This document shows, piece by piece, positions 15,851-25,088 of a stretch of DNA of 64,000 bases. Every line of letters starts with the position of its first letter. Position 1 is the first letter of the stretch. A model generated the notes under the pieces. That model was not told where the DNA came from. It saw only the letters and a list, made by a program, of their open reading frames with translations, and did not search any database. The stretch is from Echinicola salinicaeni (GTDB lineage: Bacteria > Bacteroidota > Bacteroidia > Cytophagales > Cyclobacteriaceae): assembly GCF_014280965.1 (NCBI RefSeq), contig NZ_JACODZ010000010.1:1-64000 (forward strand). The letters run 5' to 3'. A program made the position numbers and the translations under genes.

Positions 15851-16639
15851 TTATTCCGCTATTAACCCTCTTAATATCTCCTTTTCCTCTCCATCTGATA
15901 GAGTAGCGATATATGCCCCTAACACCTCCTCATCCTGAAAAGTCCGTATCCCATGCTTAATATTCGGAATTACATAATCTCGATTAGGAATATATTTAGC
16001 AATTTTCTTAGGGGTTATAATCCGATTAATGCCATTTTCATCTCCTGACTTAGTAGAAGTTGCCAACAAAAAATCCAAATCATCCAAACCCTCGGGCCAG
16101 GGGATTTCCAACTCACCTGTAGCGGTTAGCATATACGCTTCAGGAGCTTCAAATATTCCTTTAATCTTATCATGTTTATCTTCAGTAGATTTTACTTTGT
16201 CTAACCATTTTTTCTTTAGCTGGGCAATTTCCTCTCCTTTATGCTTAGGGTGAAATAATATCGTACAAACACACCAAGCATCGTTTCCATCTTGAATTCC
16301 TTTGATCAATTTCGTGCCTTTACCCTCTGCTTTAGATAATTCCTTGGCCTCTGCAGTCAAATCATCAAGTGAGGTTATGGCCCGTTTAAAACCCACCACC
16401 TTCGCCACACCATATTGATCTCTATTGAGGGCAGGATCAAATACCATAGTATATGTCCCTCCATCCTTAGAAGAAAAGCGACCATACCGGATAGGAACCA
16501 CAACATCTTTTGCACTGGTCATGTCTAGATGTTTATCGCGCCACTCCTTTCTTTTCTTATCTTTTGAATCATTTTTATTATCCCTATAGTCTTGCCAAAA
16601 CAATGAGCCAATAATCAATACGCCGCCTTTGAGGTTCAT
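15851..16639 (-). CDS. Conserved-looking protein of unknown function next to AbiV (262 aa)
   Basis: The N-terminus reads GGVLIIGSLFWQD, then KEWRDKHLD, then VVVPIRYGRFSS and GGTYTMVFDP. The start recalls gamma-glutamylcyclotransferase-like folds, whose hallmark is a YGSLxW-type loop, but the rest does not settle this. It is soluble, without signal peptide. It lies 74 bases downstream of the AbiV gene on the same strand, so they may form one operon. I assign no function; partner of AbiV is a possibility only. Confidence 0.6.
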   Translation of the reverse strand: MNLKGGVLIIGSLFWQDYRDNKNDSKDKKRKEWRDKHLDMTSAKDVVVPIRYGRFSSKDGGTYTMVFDPALNRDQYGVAKVVGFKRAITSLDDLTAEAKELSKAEGKGTKLIKGIQDGNDAWCVCTILFHPKHKGEEIAQLKKKWLDKVKSTEDKHDKIKGIFEAPEAYMLTATGELEIPWPEGLDDLDFLLATSTKSGDENGINRIITPKKIAKYIPNRDYVIPNIKHGIRTFQDEEVLGAYIATLSDGEEKEILRGLIAE

Positions 16640-16713
16640 AAGGTTTATAATTAAAAGTTTGAAATAGGTTACTGGAATTTCCTCAAATAAAATATAAGCT
16701 TAATCAACCAAAC

Positions 16714-17406
16714 TTACTTTTTATTAACCAACTTTTTCCTTTCTGCTGACATCTTGACCTTAAGATCAATCCCTTGGTTCAACATTTGAACGACTCTATA
16801 CTTTTCATCATCAGACCAGGCTCGAAAAAGGATTGGTAAAACCCTTATTTTAATGGAAAGCCCCTTAATGATCTCATTGGTTTCTTCATATTGGGCTTTT
16901 GTGATTTCCTTTGGGCTAATCAAGCCATCCTTATAATCAACATAAAAACCCTGCTTCTTTAAATTATCAGCATTTTCCCACCAATCGAGATTTTCACCAA
17001 CTTGCTTTAGGCCACTTAAAACCATTAATGCTTGACTTAGAAAATGTCCGAAATCATCTAAAAAAGAACTCTTTTTGTTTTTCGGTATTTCTTGTGCTTG
17101 CAAGAAATACTCAAAAATCCCTATCAATTCTGGAAAAAAGGCAGTATCATGTTTTACTTTATGATTGAAAAACACCTTTTCCATTTCCTTTATCTTCATT
17201 AATTCTACTCCGTGGCCGAGCAAAAAGAGTACACCTGACTTTACCAGTTCCTCTCCCCCCAAAATCAGTAGGGAGCAGGCCACACCATTGTTGCCTTGCT
17301 GGCCTAAAAGTGTACCGTATTTTATCAAATTACGGCCATTATCCAATACCGCTTGATAGCTGTTATAAGCTTCTTTTGGGCTGATTTGCTTAAATGTTTT
17401 GCTCAA
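16714..17406 (-). CDS. AbiV-family abortive infection protein (230 aa)
   Basis: The layout matches HEPN-type AbiV proteins: an early helix with LLILGGEELVKSGVLFL, a conserved FFNHKVKHD, a long middle helix, and KKQGFYVDYKDG near residue 150. AbiV from Lactococcus stops phage growth by lowering translation after infection, and is activated by a phage protein. Here it sits between the type I restriction operon and an unknown gene, all on the minus strand. The family call rests on the motif order and not on a search. Confidence 0.75.
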   Translation of the reverse strand: MSKTFKQISPKEAYNSYQAVLDNGRNLIKYGTLLGQQGNNGVACSLLILGGEELVKSGVLFLLGHGVELMKIKEMEKVFFNHKVKHDTAFFPELIGIFEYFLQAQEIPKNKKSSFLDDFGHFLSQALMVLSGLKQVGENLDWWENADNLKKQGFYVDYKDGLISPKEITKAQYEETNEIIKGLSIKIRVLPILFRAWSDDEKYRVVQMLNQGIDLKVKMSAERKKLVNKK

Positions 17407-17437
17407 AATTATTGGTTTGTGAATAGTTGAAAATCTA

Positions 17438-17581
17438 TTAATCCTCTGTCCATATATCGGCCAAAGCAGTGGTTTGTTTCAGCACCAAATCAATAGCCTC
17501 CTGTGAAAAATCTGGTGGGTATCCATATCTACCTATGAGCATAAATGACTTGCTAATATGCATTGCTAAGTAGTGCTGAAA
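17438..17581 (-). pseudogene. HsdR C-terminal-like tail in frame after the hsdR stop
   Basis: Directly after the hsdR TGA the same frame stays open to a TAA at 17438 and would add 47 residues. It contains a segment reading IGRYGYPPDFSQEAIDLVLK, which resembles the extreme C-terminus (DUF3387 end) of another HsdR subgroup. An ATG at 17542 could also start a 34-aa product. It may be the remnant of a second hsdR, a tail lost by a nonsense change, or a short conserved ORF. Confidence 0.4.
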
Positions 17582-20569
17582 TCATTTATTCATCTGCTTA
17601 TAAATTTTCTTCATCATTATTTCTTTCACCAATCCTCCGAAATCTTTGTCTTCTAATATCCTTTCGAATATCTCTTGATTATCTTCCATTCGATCAATGA
17701 GTTTACTGATAAACATTTCTTCAAAGGCGAATTTGAACGTATCCATTTTGTTCACTTTTGCCTGTGTTTGCAATGTCTCATCTTCCATCAATTCGGACTC
17801 TATTTGGTCAAAGAAAAGTTTGTCCGCATCCTCAAATTCTGTCCCAAATCGGTCATTGAGTACTTCTATGATTTCGGAAAGTGCTGCTTCTTCGTCTTTC
17901 GGTCTTTTAAGACCTGCTTCTGAAGTACCACTGAGTTCACCATTTTCTCCTGTTATTAAGTCAATAGAGCCTTCTTTTACTTTTTGAAGTCTGTAATACT
18001 CAAGAGCTACTTCGTCTGACAGTTGGAATGATTCGGTTAAATCACGTTTTGGCAACCTTGTTTGTAACAGCTTGGCATAAGCATAGAATTTTTCAAATTC
18101 GGCATCTTTGAAAGGCATGATTTGAGCTAAAAATGAATACAAGTTTGTCCATGTTCTAATGGCTTTTTTGAATTCTTCTTTCTTTTCAACTTCTTGAATA
18201 GCTCTGTATCTATCTACAGCAGGATCAATGAATGAATAGAGTTTTGATTGGTCACGCACATTCAAATTAGTTGATGGCTTGAAGTATACGTTGGCAAAGG
18301 AATTGATTTCAGAATCCCAATAGATTTGAAATTCGTCAAGTTTAGCTTTTAAGTCATACAGGTGATTGAGTTCTGTTTCGTCCTTAACAGTTGTCATTTC
18401 AAAGTAGGGTTGAAATGATTCAAAAATCGTCTCCCTGTCATTTACAAAATCCAGCACAAAAGTATCTTCTTTGCCAGGAGCTGTCCTATTCAATCTTGAA
18501 AGTGTTTGGACAGCTTTTACGCCTGACAGCTTTTTGTCAACATACATGGTATGCAAAAGCGGTTGGTCAAAGCCTGTTTGATACTTGTCAGCAACTATCA
18601 GGATTTTGTAATCATCCGAATTAAAAACTTGTGGTAGTTCCTTTGTTCCGTAACCTGTAAGTTGTGGCTCAGAAACACCATCGGGTGTGTTGTCGTCTAC
18701 GACTTTACCCGAGAAGGCAACTAAAACTTTAACCTCTTTATCATAACCCTTCTCAAAAATGTATTCTTGAAATTCTTCAAAGTATCTTTTTGCGTGTAGT
18801 CTAGAACCAGTTACCACCATTGCTTTGGCTCTACCTCCCAATTTCTTAGCCACTACTTGGCGGAAATGCTCAATGATGATTTCTGTTTTTTGAGAGAGAT
18901 TATAAGGGTGAAGGGACACAAAACGACCAATTGCTCTCGAAGCTTTCTTTTTGTTTAGCTTAGGGTCTTCTTCAATCGCTTTATTCAATTTGAAATACAA
19001 TTCATAAGAAGTGTAATTTTCTAAAACGTTAAGGATAAAACCTTCTTCGATTGCTTGACGCATCGAATATAAGTGGTAAGGTCTTGGATTCCCTTCGGCA
19101 TCTTCACGACCAAATACTTTTAAGGTTTTGTATTTTGGTGTTGCTGTGAAAGCGAAAAAAGAAATGTTTGGTTGCTGACCTCTTGAAGCTGCTGATTTTT
19201 CAACTTGTTCTCTCACAAAATCATCCGCAGTATAATCGTCTGTATCTGCCTCCTCTTGTTCTGCGTCTTCTAATGATTTGGATGCCAACACTTCCTTCAT
19301 CTTTTTACTGGCTTCACCACCTTGCGAACTGTGTGCTTCATCTATGATGACAGCATATTTTCTTTCGGGTAAGTCTGCAACTTTATCAATCACAAACGGG
19401 AATTTTTGAAGGGTTGTAATGATAATATTTACACCCTGAGTGATAGCGGTAGCTAATTGTGTACTGTCTTCATCAATTTTTTGAACAACTCCTGTTTTAT
19501 GCTCAAACTGGTAAATTGTTTTTTGTAACTGTTGGTCTAGGACTTTTCTATCTGTAACTACAATTACACTATTAAACACCTTCTCATCCTCTGCGTTGTG
19601 CAGACTTGACAAACGATAAGCCAACCATGCAATGGAGTTACTTTTCCCAGAACCTGCTGAGTGTTGTATCAGGTAATTATGTCCAGCACCAACTGTGGCA
19701 ACATTGGTTGTAATCTCTCGAACCACATCTAATTGATGATAGCGAGGGAATATGAGTTTTTCTTTCTTAAAAGTTCTGCCGTCAACTTCTATTTCTTCGG
19801 TTTGTAAATGCACAAAACGTTGAATGATTTCCATCCAACTATCTTTTTGCAAGATTCGCTCCCAGAGATAGGCGGTTCTATATCCTCCTTCATTTGGAGG
19901 GTTTCCTTTGCCGTTATTAAACCCCTTATTGAATGGAAGCCAATAGGTGTTACCTCCATCAATTTTAGTTGCCATGAACACCTCGTCTTGGTCTACAGCA
20001 AAATGAACTAAAGCTCTTTTTTTGAAAGCAAAAAGTAATTCTTTGTTATCTCTTGTGGTGTTATACTGGCGTTTAGCATTTTCAATGGATTGACCAGTGA
20101 AATGGTTTTTTAACTCTAGAGTAGCAACAGGAATACCATTTAAAGCCAAAACCAAGTCAACGGAATTCTTGTTTTTTGTGGTGTAATATACCTGACGAAT
20201 GACTTTTAAGATGTTTTGGTCATACAAGACAGAAGCATCTGGGTTTAGTGTAGAAGCAGGTTTGAAAAATGCCATTTGAAAACGAACACCATAATCTACA
20301 AATCCATTTCGGAGTACATCCAAACTGCCTCTCAAATCCATTTCCTTGTAGAGGCGTTGTAATACTTTATTGTTTACTTCTGCTCCGTGAATAGTGGCTA
20401 ACTTTTCCCATTTCTTTGGCTGTGTCGCTTGTAAAAATGCCAGTATATCTTCTTTGAAGAAGCCTAGTTCTGTACTGTATTGTGCCGCTTGCCCTTCTTG
20501 ATAACTACCACTTGCAACCAATGATTGGATGATAGCCGACTCAAATGTGTTTTCTGTTGTTATACTCAT
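17582..20569 (-). CDS. hsdR: Type I restriction enzyme, R subunit
   Basis: The 995-aa product has the N-terminal nuclease (SVDLVLALNGIPVATLELKNH, giving D...ExK near residue 150). The SF2 translocase carries Walker A SAGSGKS (near 305) and Walker B/DEAH in VIIDEAHSS (near 408), followed by the usual helical C-terminus. It translocates DNA using ATP and cuts at a distance once HsdS/HsdM meet unmethylated sites. Its ATG overlaps the stop of the Ntn-hydrolase-like gene (ATGA). Full length, no frame breaks. A tail-like frame follows the stop. Confidence 0.95.
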   Translation of the reverse strand: MSITTENTFESAIIQSLVASGSYQEGQAAQYSTELGFFKEDILAFLQATQPKKWEKLATIHGAEVNNKVLQRLYKEMDLRGSLDVLRNGFVDYGVRFQMAFFKPASTLNPDASVLYDQNILKVIRQVYYTTKNKNSVDLVLALNGIPVATLELKNHFTGQSIENAKRQYNTTRDNKELLFAFKKRALVHFAVDQDEVFMATKIDGGNTYWLPFNKGFNNGKGNPPNEGGYRTAYLWERILQKDSWMEIIQRFVHLQTEEIEVDGRTFKKEKLIFPRYHQLDVVREITTNVATVGAGHNYLIQHSAGSGKSNSIAWLAYRLSSLHNAEDEKVFNSVIVVTDRKVLDQQLQKTIYQFEHKTGVVQKIDEDSTQLATAITQGVNIIITTLQKFPFVIDKVADLPERKYAVIIDEAHSSQGGEASKKMKEVLASKSLEDAEQEEADTDDYTADDFVREQVEKSAASRGQQPNISFFAFTATPKYKTLKVFGREDAEGNPRPYHLYSMRQAIEEGFILNVLENYTSYELYFKLNKAIEEDPKLNKKKASRAIGRFVSLHPYNLSQKTEIIIEHFRQVVAKKLGGRAKAMVVTGSRLHAKRYFEEFQEYIFEKGYDKEVKVLVAFSGKVVDDNTPDGVSEPQLTGYGTKELPQVFNSDDYKILIVADKYQTGFDQPLLHTMYVDKKLSGVKAVQTLSRLNRTAPGKEDTFVLDFVNDRETIFESFQPYFEMTTVKDETELNHLYDLKAKLDEFQIYWDSEINSFANVYFKPSTNLNVRDQSKLYSFIDPAVDRYRAIQEVEKKEEFKKAIRTWTNLYSFLAQIMPFKDAEFEKFYAYAKLLQTRLPKRDLTESFQLSDEVALEYYRLQKVKEGSIDLITGENGELSGTSEAGLKRPKDEEAALSEIIEVLNDRFGTEFEDADKLFFDQIESELMEDETLQTQAKVNKMDTFKFAFEEMFISKLIDRMEDNQEIFERILEDKDFGGLVKEIMMKKIYKQMNK

Positions 20570-21573
20570 CCTTCTTCTGAGTTTTCATTATTGTCTAGCG
20601 TTTCTTTGGCTAGAAAATCTGCATAGGTTAATTCTTTGATAATTACCTTTAATTTATGCTTTTCTCTATCTGTAATCCCTTCTTTTAAAATTCCTTTCGG
20701 ATAACATGATTTCACAAATTCCAAATCTTCTCCAAATGCATCTTGTTCAATGGAGTTCAATTTAGATGGAATGTCTAATTCTAAAATTTCAAATGTATCC
20801 GGATCAAAATATTGAACAGAAGGCTTTTCCGTGAGTTTATACTTTCTTCCCTGAAAATGCGGTTTTCCTTTGCTGGAAGGCCAGAAAATTCCAAAGAATT
20901 CTGATTGGTTAGACTTATGAACTTTAGCTATTTGCAAACTACCTGATACACCTTGTATATCAGAATCTAATGAAACCTCTCTTAAAATCTTCAAAGGCTC
21001 CATATTAAGTTTATTATGGAGCTTATTTTCTTTAATCAATAAGTTAGTAAATCTTGTTTGAGCCTCTTCTTCAATGTCAATATCTTTTGCCTCTCCTATA
21101 AACACATAGAAATTTGTTTTCTGTGAATCATCGGTTAACTCACTTGCTTCAAAGCATTCCTTATCTGAATTGTATAGTACATACCAGATTCTAAACTGGC
21201 TGGCTTTCCAGTCCCAACCACCAAACAAGAATCGGGCTTCTCCTCTTATTGTATGCTTGTCTTCAACGAAATCAGTTATTGATTTTATTAAGTCAGAGAA
21301 TAAGTCAAGAATATGGTCTTTTAAATCAACTACAGAGGCAAAGTTTTTCTTAAACTGCTCATCATGGTTTATTGATGAGATTAAGTTAAGAATAAGTGGA
21401 TAAGCCCTTGACGTAGTTCCTGTAAAGCAAATTAGTCCATCTCTGTTTGGTAGTTCAAAAAGCTTTACACCATTATCCCATTTTTCACCAGCACCTGTTA
21501 GGCAACTGTCTGTTGCAAATACCAATTCTTCGGTATCTTCAACTTGTCTTATCCATGCTACGCAGAGTGTCAT
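20566..21573 (-). CDS. Ntn-hydrolase (proteasome-like) protein inside the hsd operon (335 aa)
   Basis: The N-terminus, MTLCVAWI, then FATDSCLTG, then VKLFEL, then GLICFTGTTSRAY, follows the proteasome/HslV beta-subunit pattern. Met removal would expose a Thr nucleophile (T1), with Asp (D21) and Lys (K36) at near-standard spacing and a GT-type turn after. Residues beyond 200 are an extra domain without family match. It lies two bases after hsdS and overlaps hsdR (ATGA), so it is made with the restriction enzyme. It could be a protease that controls R-subunit turnover or an infection-triggered effector. Fold is well supported by motifs; activity is inference. Confidence 0.7.
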   Translation of the reverse strand: MTLCVAWIRQVEDTEELVFATDSCLTGAGEKWDNGVKLFELPNRDGLICFTGTTSRAYPLILNLISSINHDEQFKKNFASVVDLKDHILDLFSDLIKSITDFVEDKHTIRGEARFLFGGWDWKASQFRIWYVLYNSDKECFEASELTDDSQKTNFYVFIGEAKDIDIEEEAQTRFTNLLIKENKLHNKLNMEPLKILREVSLDSDIQGVSGSLQIAKVHKSNQSEFFGIFWPSSKGKPHFQGRKYKLTEKPSVQYFDPDTFEILELDIPSKLNSIEQDAFGEDLEFVKSCYPKGILKEGITDREKHKLKVIIKELTYADFLAKETLDNNENSEEG

Positions 21574-21575
21574 AG

Positions 21576-22829
21576 TTATGCTGTTACTTTTATTTTACCT
21601 GTTACCACTTCACTGATAAGTGTGGTGCGGTATTCGGTTAGTAATTCGATTAGTTTTTGGGCTTTCGTCATTTTTGAATTTACTCTTCCAAGCTCATTTT
21701 TGATTTCATCCAAAATAGAATCTTGCTCGCCTTTTGGTGGTACCGCGACTTTTATTTCATGGATTTTATTTCTATTGAGTGAGCCAACAGCCGAACCCGC
21801 ACTATATGATTTTAGATCCAGGCATTTTAATAAATGAAAAAGGTATTCTACGTTGTTTCCATAATTCTCTAATAAAAAGAGCGAGGTATTATGTGCCCAG
21901 TAAAAGTCTTCCTTTACAAAATTCACTTCTCCAACACTACCACTTCTTCCAACAGTAATTGATGGGCCTTTGGAAGTAAAAGTGTTATGATACCCAATAA
22001 TTCCATTAGATCCATAAATTGGGATATCCCCATTTATAAAATTGGAAGAGGATAAATCATGACCTCTTTGAAAATATGAGACAAATTTCAATCTCTTTAC
22101 CTCCCAATGCTCAGGAATATCCCCCAACCATTCCACACCAGATGGTTTTAGTTTTACATCTGGGTTGATGCCCTTGGTCACCGCTTGGTTGATGATGGCT
22201 GCTTTTTCTTCCTCATAGAGTGCTATAAGTTTTTTCTTGGCAGCTATGATGTTGTCTATTTCAGCAGTTTTAGTTTCGAGGTAGTTGGCAATTTGGGTTT
22301 GAACTTCCAATGTTGGAAAGGGAAACCAAAATTCCACAAATACATTCTGATACAAATGCTGTATTGTAGAACCATAAGATGTGTAATCATTGAACTGAGT
22401 AAACGCTTTTGATTTAAGCAACCAAAACAAATACTTAGTTGTAAAATCATCCTCTGTGGGTCTAACTACGAAAATACCACTATTTAAACAGGCTGGTTTA
22501 TCGAGGTTTTTTACAATCGCTAGTTTTCCGATTGTTCCATCTTTTGTAATTAAAAGGTCTTCTTCCTGAAGTTGAATATAAGGGTCTTCTTCATACCTTT
22601 CTTGGTCTATTTGATAACAATCTTTCCATACAACAGTGTCTCTTTTAAAATCAGAACCTGTCACGAGATATGAATATCCTTTAATAAGAAACTCATCAGA
22701 TTTAAGACCTTTCCAACCAACACGAGCTTTTACCGAACACTTATGCTTGATTTTCTTGATAGTCCAATCATTTGGTATTTCTCCAATCCACTCAATACCT
22801 GTTTCTTTATATGCTGGGTATCTTTCCAT
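21576..22829 (-). CDS. hsdS: Type I restriction-modification specificity subunit
   Basis: The 417-aa product has two target-recognition domains, each opening with the HsdS signature: GIEWIGEIPNDWTIKKIK at the start and GVEWLGDIPEHWEVKRLKFV near residue 205. Each is followed by a conserved coiled-coil spacer (around AEIDNIIAAKKKLIALYEEEKAAI, and LIELLTEYRTTLISEVVTGKI at the end). It selects the split recognition site and binds two HsdM. Its ATG overlaps the hsdM stop by one base (TAATG). Each half defines one half-site; the site itself cannot be read from sequence. Confidence 0.95.
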   Translation of the reverse strand: MERYPAYKETGIEWIGEIPNDWTIKKIKHKCSVKARVGWKGLKSDEFLIKGYSYLVTGSDFKRDTVVWKDCYQIDQERYEEDPYIQLQEEDLLITKDGTIGKLAIVKNLDKPACLNSGIFVVRPTEDDFTTKYLFWLLKSKAFTQFNDYTSYGSTIQHLYQNVFVEFWFPFPTLEVQTQIANYLETKTAEIDNIIAAKKKLIALYEEEKAAIINQAVTKGINPDVKLKPSGVEWLGDIPEHWEVKRLKFVSYFQRGHDLSSSNFINGDIPIYGSNGIIGYHNTFTSKGPSITVGRSGSVGEVNFVKEDFYWAHNTSLFLLENYGNNVEYLFHLLKCLDLKSYSAGSAVGSLNRNKIHEIKVAVPPKGEQDSILDEIKNELGRVNSKMTKAQKLIELLTEYRTTLISEVVTGKIKVTA

Positions 22830-24628
22830 TAGTCCAATACCGATTTTTCAGATTCAACAATAGATTCTTCCAATGCCAAAATCTGAGCTTTGATCTCATT
22901 CAAAGGGCGTAGTGGTTTGAACTCGTAGAAGTACTTGGTGAAGTTGATTTCATAACCAATCTTGGTTTTATTTTCATCTACCCATGCTTCGGGTAAGTGA
23001 GGGATTACTTCACGTTCCATATATTCCTCAATGGTTTGAGGAACGAGATTGCCATCGGTATCTTTTTGTAGAAATGGAATGTTTTCATATTCACGCAAAG
23101 AAGTGTCTGGCTTTAGGTTGCCTTTTTTGTCTTTTACGGTTTCTTCATTTTCTTTGAGCGGTTGCTCAACGGTTACTCTCCAATAGCCAAAGAATTCATT
23201 AGGTACAATTTTGCAGAAGTCGTTTTCTTCAAAGTCACCATATAGTTTAGTAATGAACCCAATGCCTTTTGTGTTTCCGTTTTCAGCAACTTGTTTTCGC
23301 TTGTTGCCAAGGCTTTTTTGCATTTTCTCCCAAAAGCGGTTGAATTCAATTTTGCCTTCTTTGAGCAATTCTTCGTCCTTTTCACCAGTGGCGTTGATGA
23401 GTTGGATTTTCCCCTTTCGTTCTTCGCTTTTCTTGTTGGTCACTATCCAGATATAAGTAGAAATCCCTGTGTTATAAAACAATTGGTCAGGTAAGGCAAT
23501 CACTGCTTCTAGCCAGTCATTTTCAATAATCCATTTTCGGATGTTGCTTTCTCCACTTTCTGCAGCTCCCGAAAATAAAGGAGAACCATTAAAGACAATT
23601 CCTATTCGACTTCCGTTTGATTTCATTTTAGAAATCATGTGCTGTAAGAAAAGGAAAGAACCGTCATTAATTCTTGGTGTGCCTGCTCCAAAGCGACCTG
23701 CAAATCCTTTGTTAGCGGCTTCATCATTAATGATTTTGGAAGCCTTTTTCCAGTCCACCCCAAAAGGAGGGTTAGAGAGCATGTAATCAAATTTTTCCTC
23801 TTCCAAACCATCAATCGTAAAGGTGTTTCCAAACTTGATGTTGCTAGGGTTTTGCCCCTTAATCAACATGTCTGATTTACAGATAGCATAGGATTCAGGG
23901 TTTATTTCTTGACCGAAGACTTCCAGTTTGGCTTTGCTATTGAGTTCGTTCAAATAAGTCTCTGCAACCGATAGCATGCCTCCCGTACCACAAGCAGGAT
24001 CATAGACAGTTTTAACAACACCTTCTTTCGTTAGTATTTCTTTGTCTTCATTGAAAAGGATATTTACCATCAAACGAATGACTTCTCTAGGCGTAAAGTG
24101 TTCTCCTGCTGTTTCGTTGGATTGTTCCGCAAACTTTCTGATCAACTCTTCAAATACATACCCCATTTGCATAGTGTCCATATCGGTTAAGTCAATTGCT
24201 TCAAACTCCTTAACTACTTTGTAAAGCAAATCCGTTTTAGGATCATCCAAGCGGTCGATTTGGTCATCAAAGTTGAAGTATTCAATAATCTCTCTAGCAC
24301 TTGTGGAGAAGCCATTGATATAGTTGCGAAGGTTAACGGCAATATTATCTGAATCCCCTTTTAGCTTTTCAAAATCGAATTTACTTCGGTTGTGAAAGTT
24401 GTTGCCTGCTATTTTGTTGAGTGTTAAATCTCTGGCACTTTCTTTCAAGGAAGCTACTTTTGGCAAGTAGTCCAGTACCTTTTGTTTGTTGGGAGCTAAG
24501 ACACAATCTAGCCTTCTTAAAACAGTCATTGGTAAAATCACCTTACCATAATCCGATTGTTTGTAGTCTCCTCTTAGCAAGTCGGCAACTTTCCAAATGA
24601 GGTCAGCCTTTTCTCTAAAATTTTGCAT
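22829..24628 (-). CDS. hsdM: Type I restriction-modification DNA methyltransferase subunit
   Basis: The 599-aa product carries an N-terminal HsdM helical domain, then the N6-adenine methyltransferase core with the SAM motif DPACGTGGML (near residue 212) and catalytic NPPF (near 285). It methylates adenine at sites chosen by HsdS. It is the first gene of the four-gene operon hsdM-hsdS-Ntn-hsdR, all junctions within two bases or overlapping. It is full length. A decayed Xre-type regulator gene lies just upstream. Confidence 0.95.
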   Translation of the reverse strand: MQNFREKADLIWKVADLLRGDYKQSDYGKVILPMTVLRRLDCVLAPNKQKVLDYLPKVASLKESARDLTLNKIAGNNFHNRSKFDFEKLKGDSDNIAVNLRNYINGFSTSAREIIEYFNFDDQIDRLDDPKTDLLYKVVKEFEAIDLTDMDTMQMGYVFEELIRKFAEQSNETAGEHFTPREVIRLMVNILFNEDKEILTKEGVVKTVYDPACGTGGMLSVAETYLNELNSKAKLEVFGQEINPESYAICKSDMLIKGQNPSNIKFGNTFTIDGLEEEKFDYMLSNPPFGVDWKKASKIINDEAANKGFAGRFGAGTPRINDGSFLFLQHMISKMKSNGSRIGIVFNGSPLFSGAAESGESNIRKWIIENDWLEAVIALPDQLFYNTGISTYIWIVTNKKSEERKGKIQLINATGEKDEELLKEGKIEFNRFWEKMQKSLGNKRKQVAENGNTKGIGFITKLYGDFEENDFCKIVPNEFFGYWRVTVEQPLKENEETVKDKKGNLKPDTSLREYENIPFLQKDTDGNLVPQTIEEYMEREVIPHLPEAWVDENKTKIGYEINFTKYFYEFKPLRPLNEIKAQILALEESIVESEKSVLD

Positions 24629-24645
24629 CTATCCTTTAATACTTT

Positions 24646-24908
24646 TTAATATCCTTTTAATACTTCTTCTATATCTTTTTCACCTGTTAGTAATTCTGTG
24701 CTTCGCTCAGAGTTCCAATTGATGAATAATTCCTTTAAGTCAAACCGATATCGGCGAGAAAAGCTTTCTAGTGGTTCTATGGTCGCTTTCCTTTCGTTCT
24801 ATTTTGCTCAATACTGCTTGGTCAATGTCTAATTGAGCAGCAGCTTGTTCCAACATTCCAAAGTTTTTTATCTAAATCGTTGAGGAATTTCTGTTCTGCT
24901 AGGTTCAT
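24646..24908 (-). pseudogene. Frameshifted Xre-family regulator upstream of hsdM
   Basis: Three frames together give one Xre-like protein. The first starts at ATG 24908 (MNLAEQKFLNDLDKKLW), the second carries the helix-turn-helix LEQAAAQLDIDQAVLSKIER, and the third ends ESFSRRYRFDLKELFINWNS and on to GEKDIEEVLKGY at the stop 24646. Complete relatives read this as one frame, so at least two frameshifts have destroyed it. The first part may come from a different gene. It could once have been the controller of the restriction operon 18 bases away. Confidence 0.6.
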
Positions 24909-25088
24909 GAAAATCTAATAATCTCTAATTATAGTATGTTGGCTAAAAAGATTAAACATCGAATATAGTAAATACTGCTTTTTATTCGAATCAAATATTC
25001 AAAGTATTTCAAAAGAAACCAGTCAGCAAAAATATGTGATATTTTAAAATAGATTTACGACATAGATCATTATAAAAAACGATTTTTC

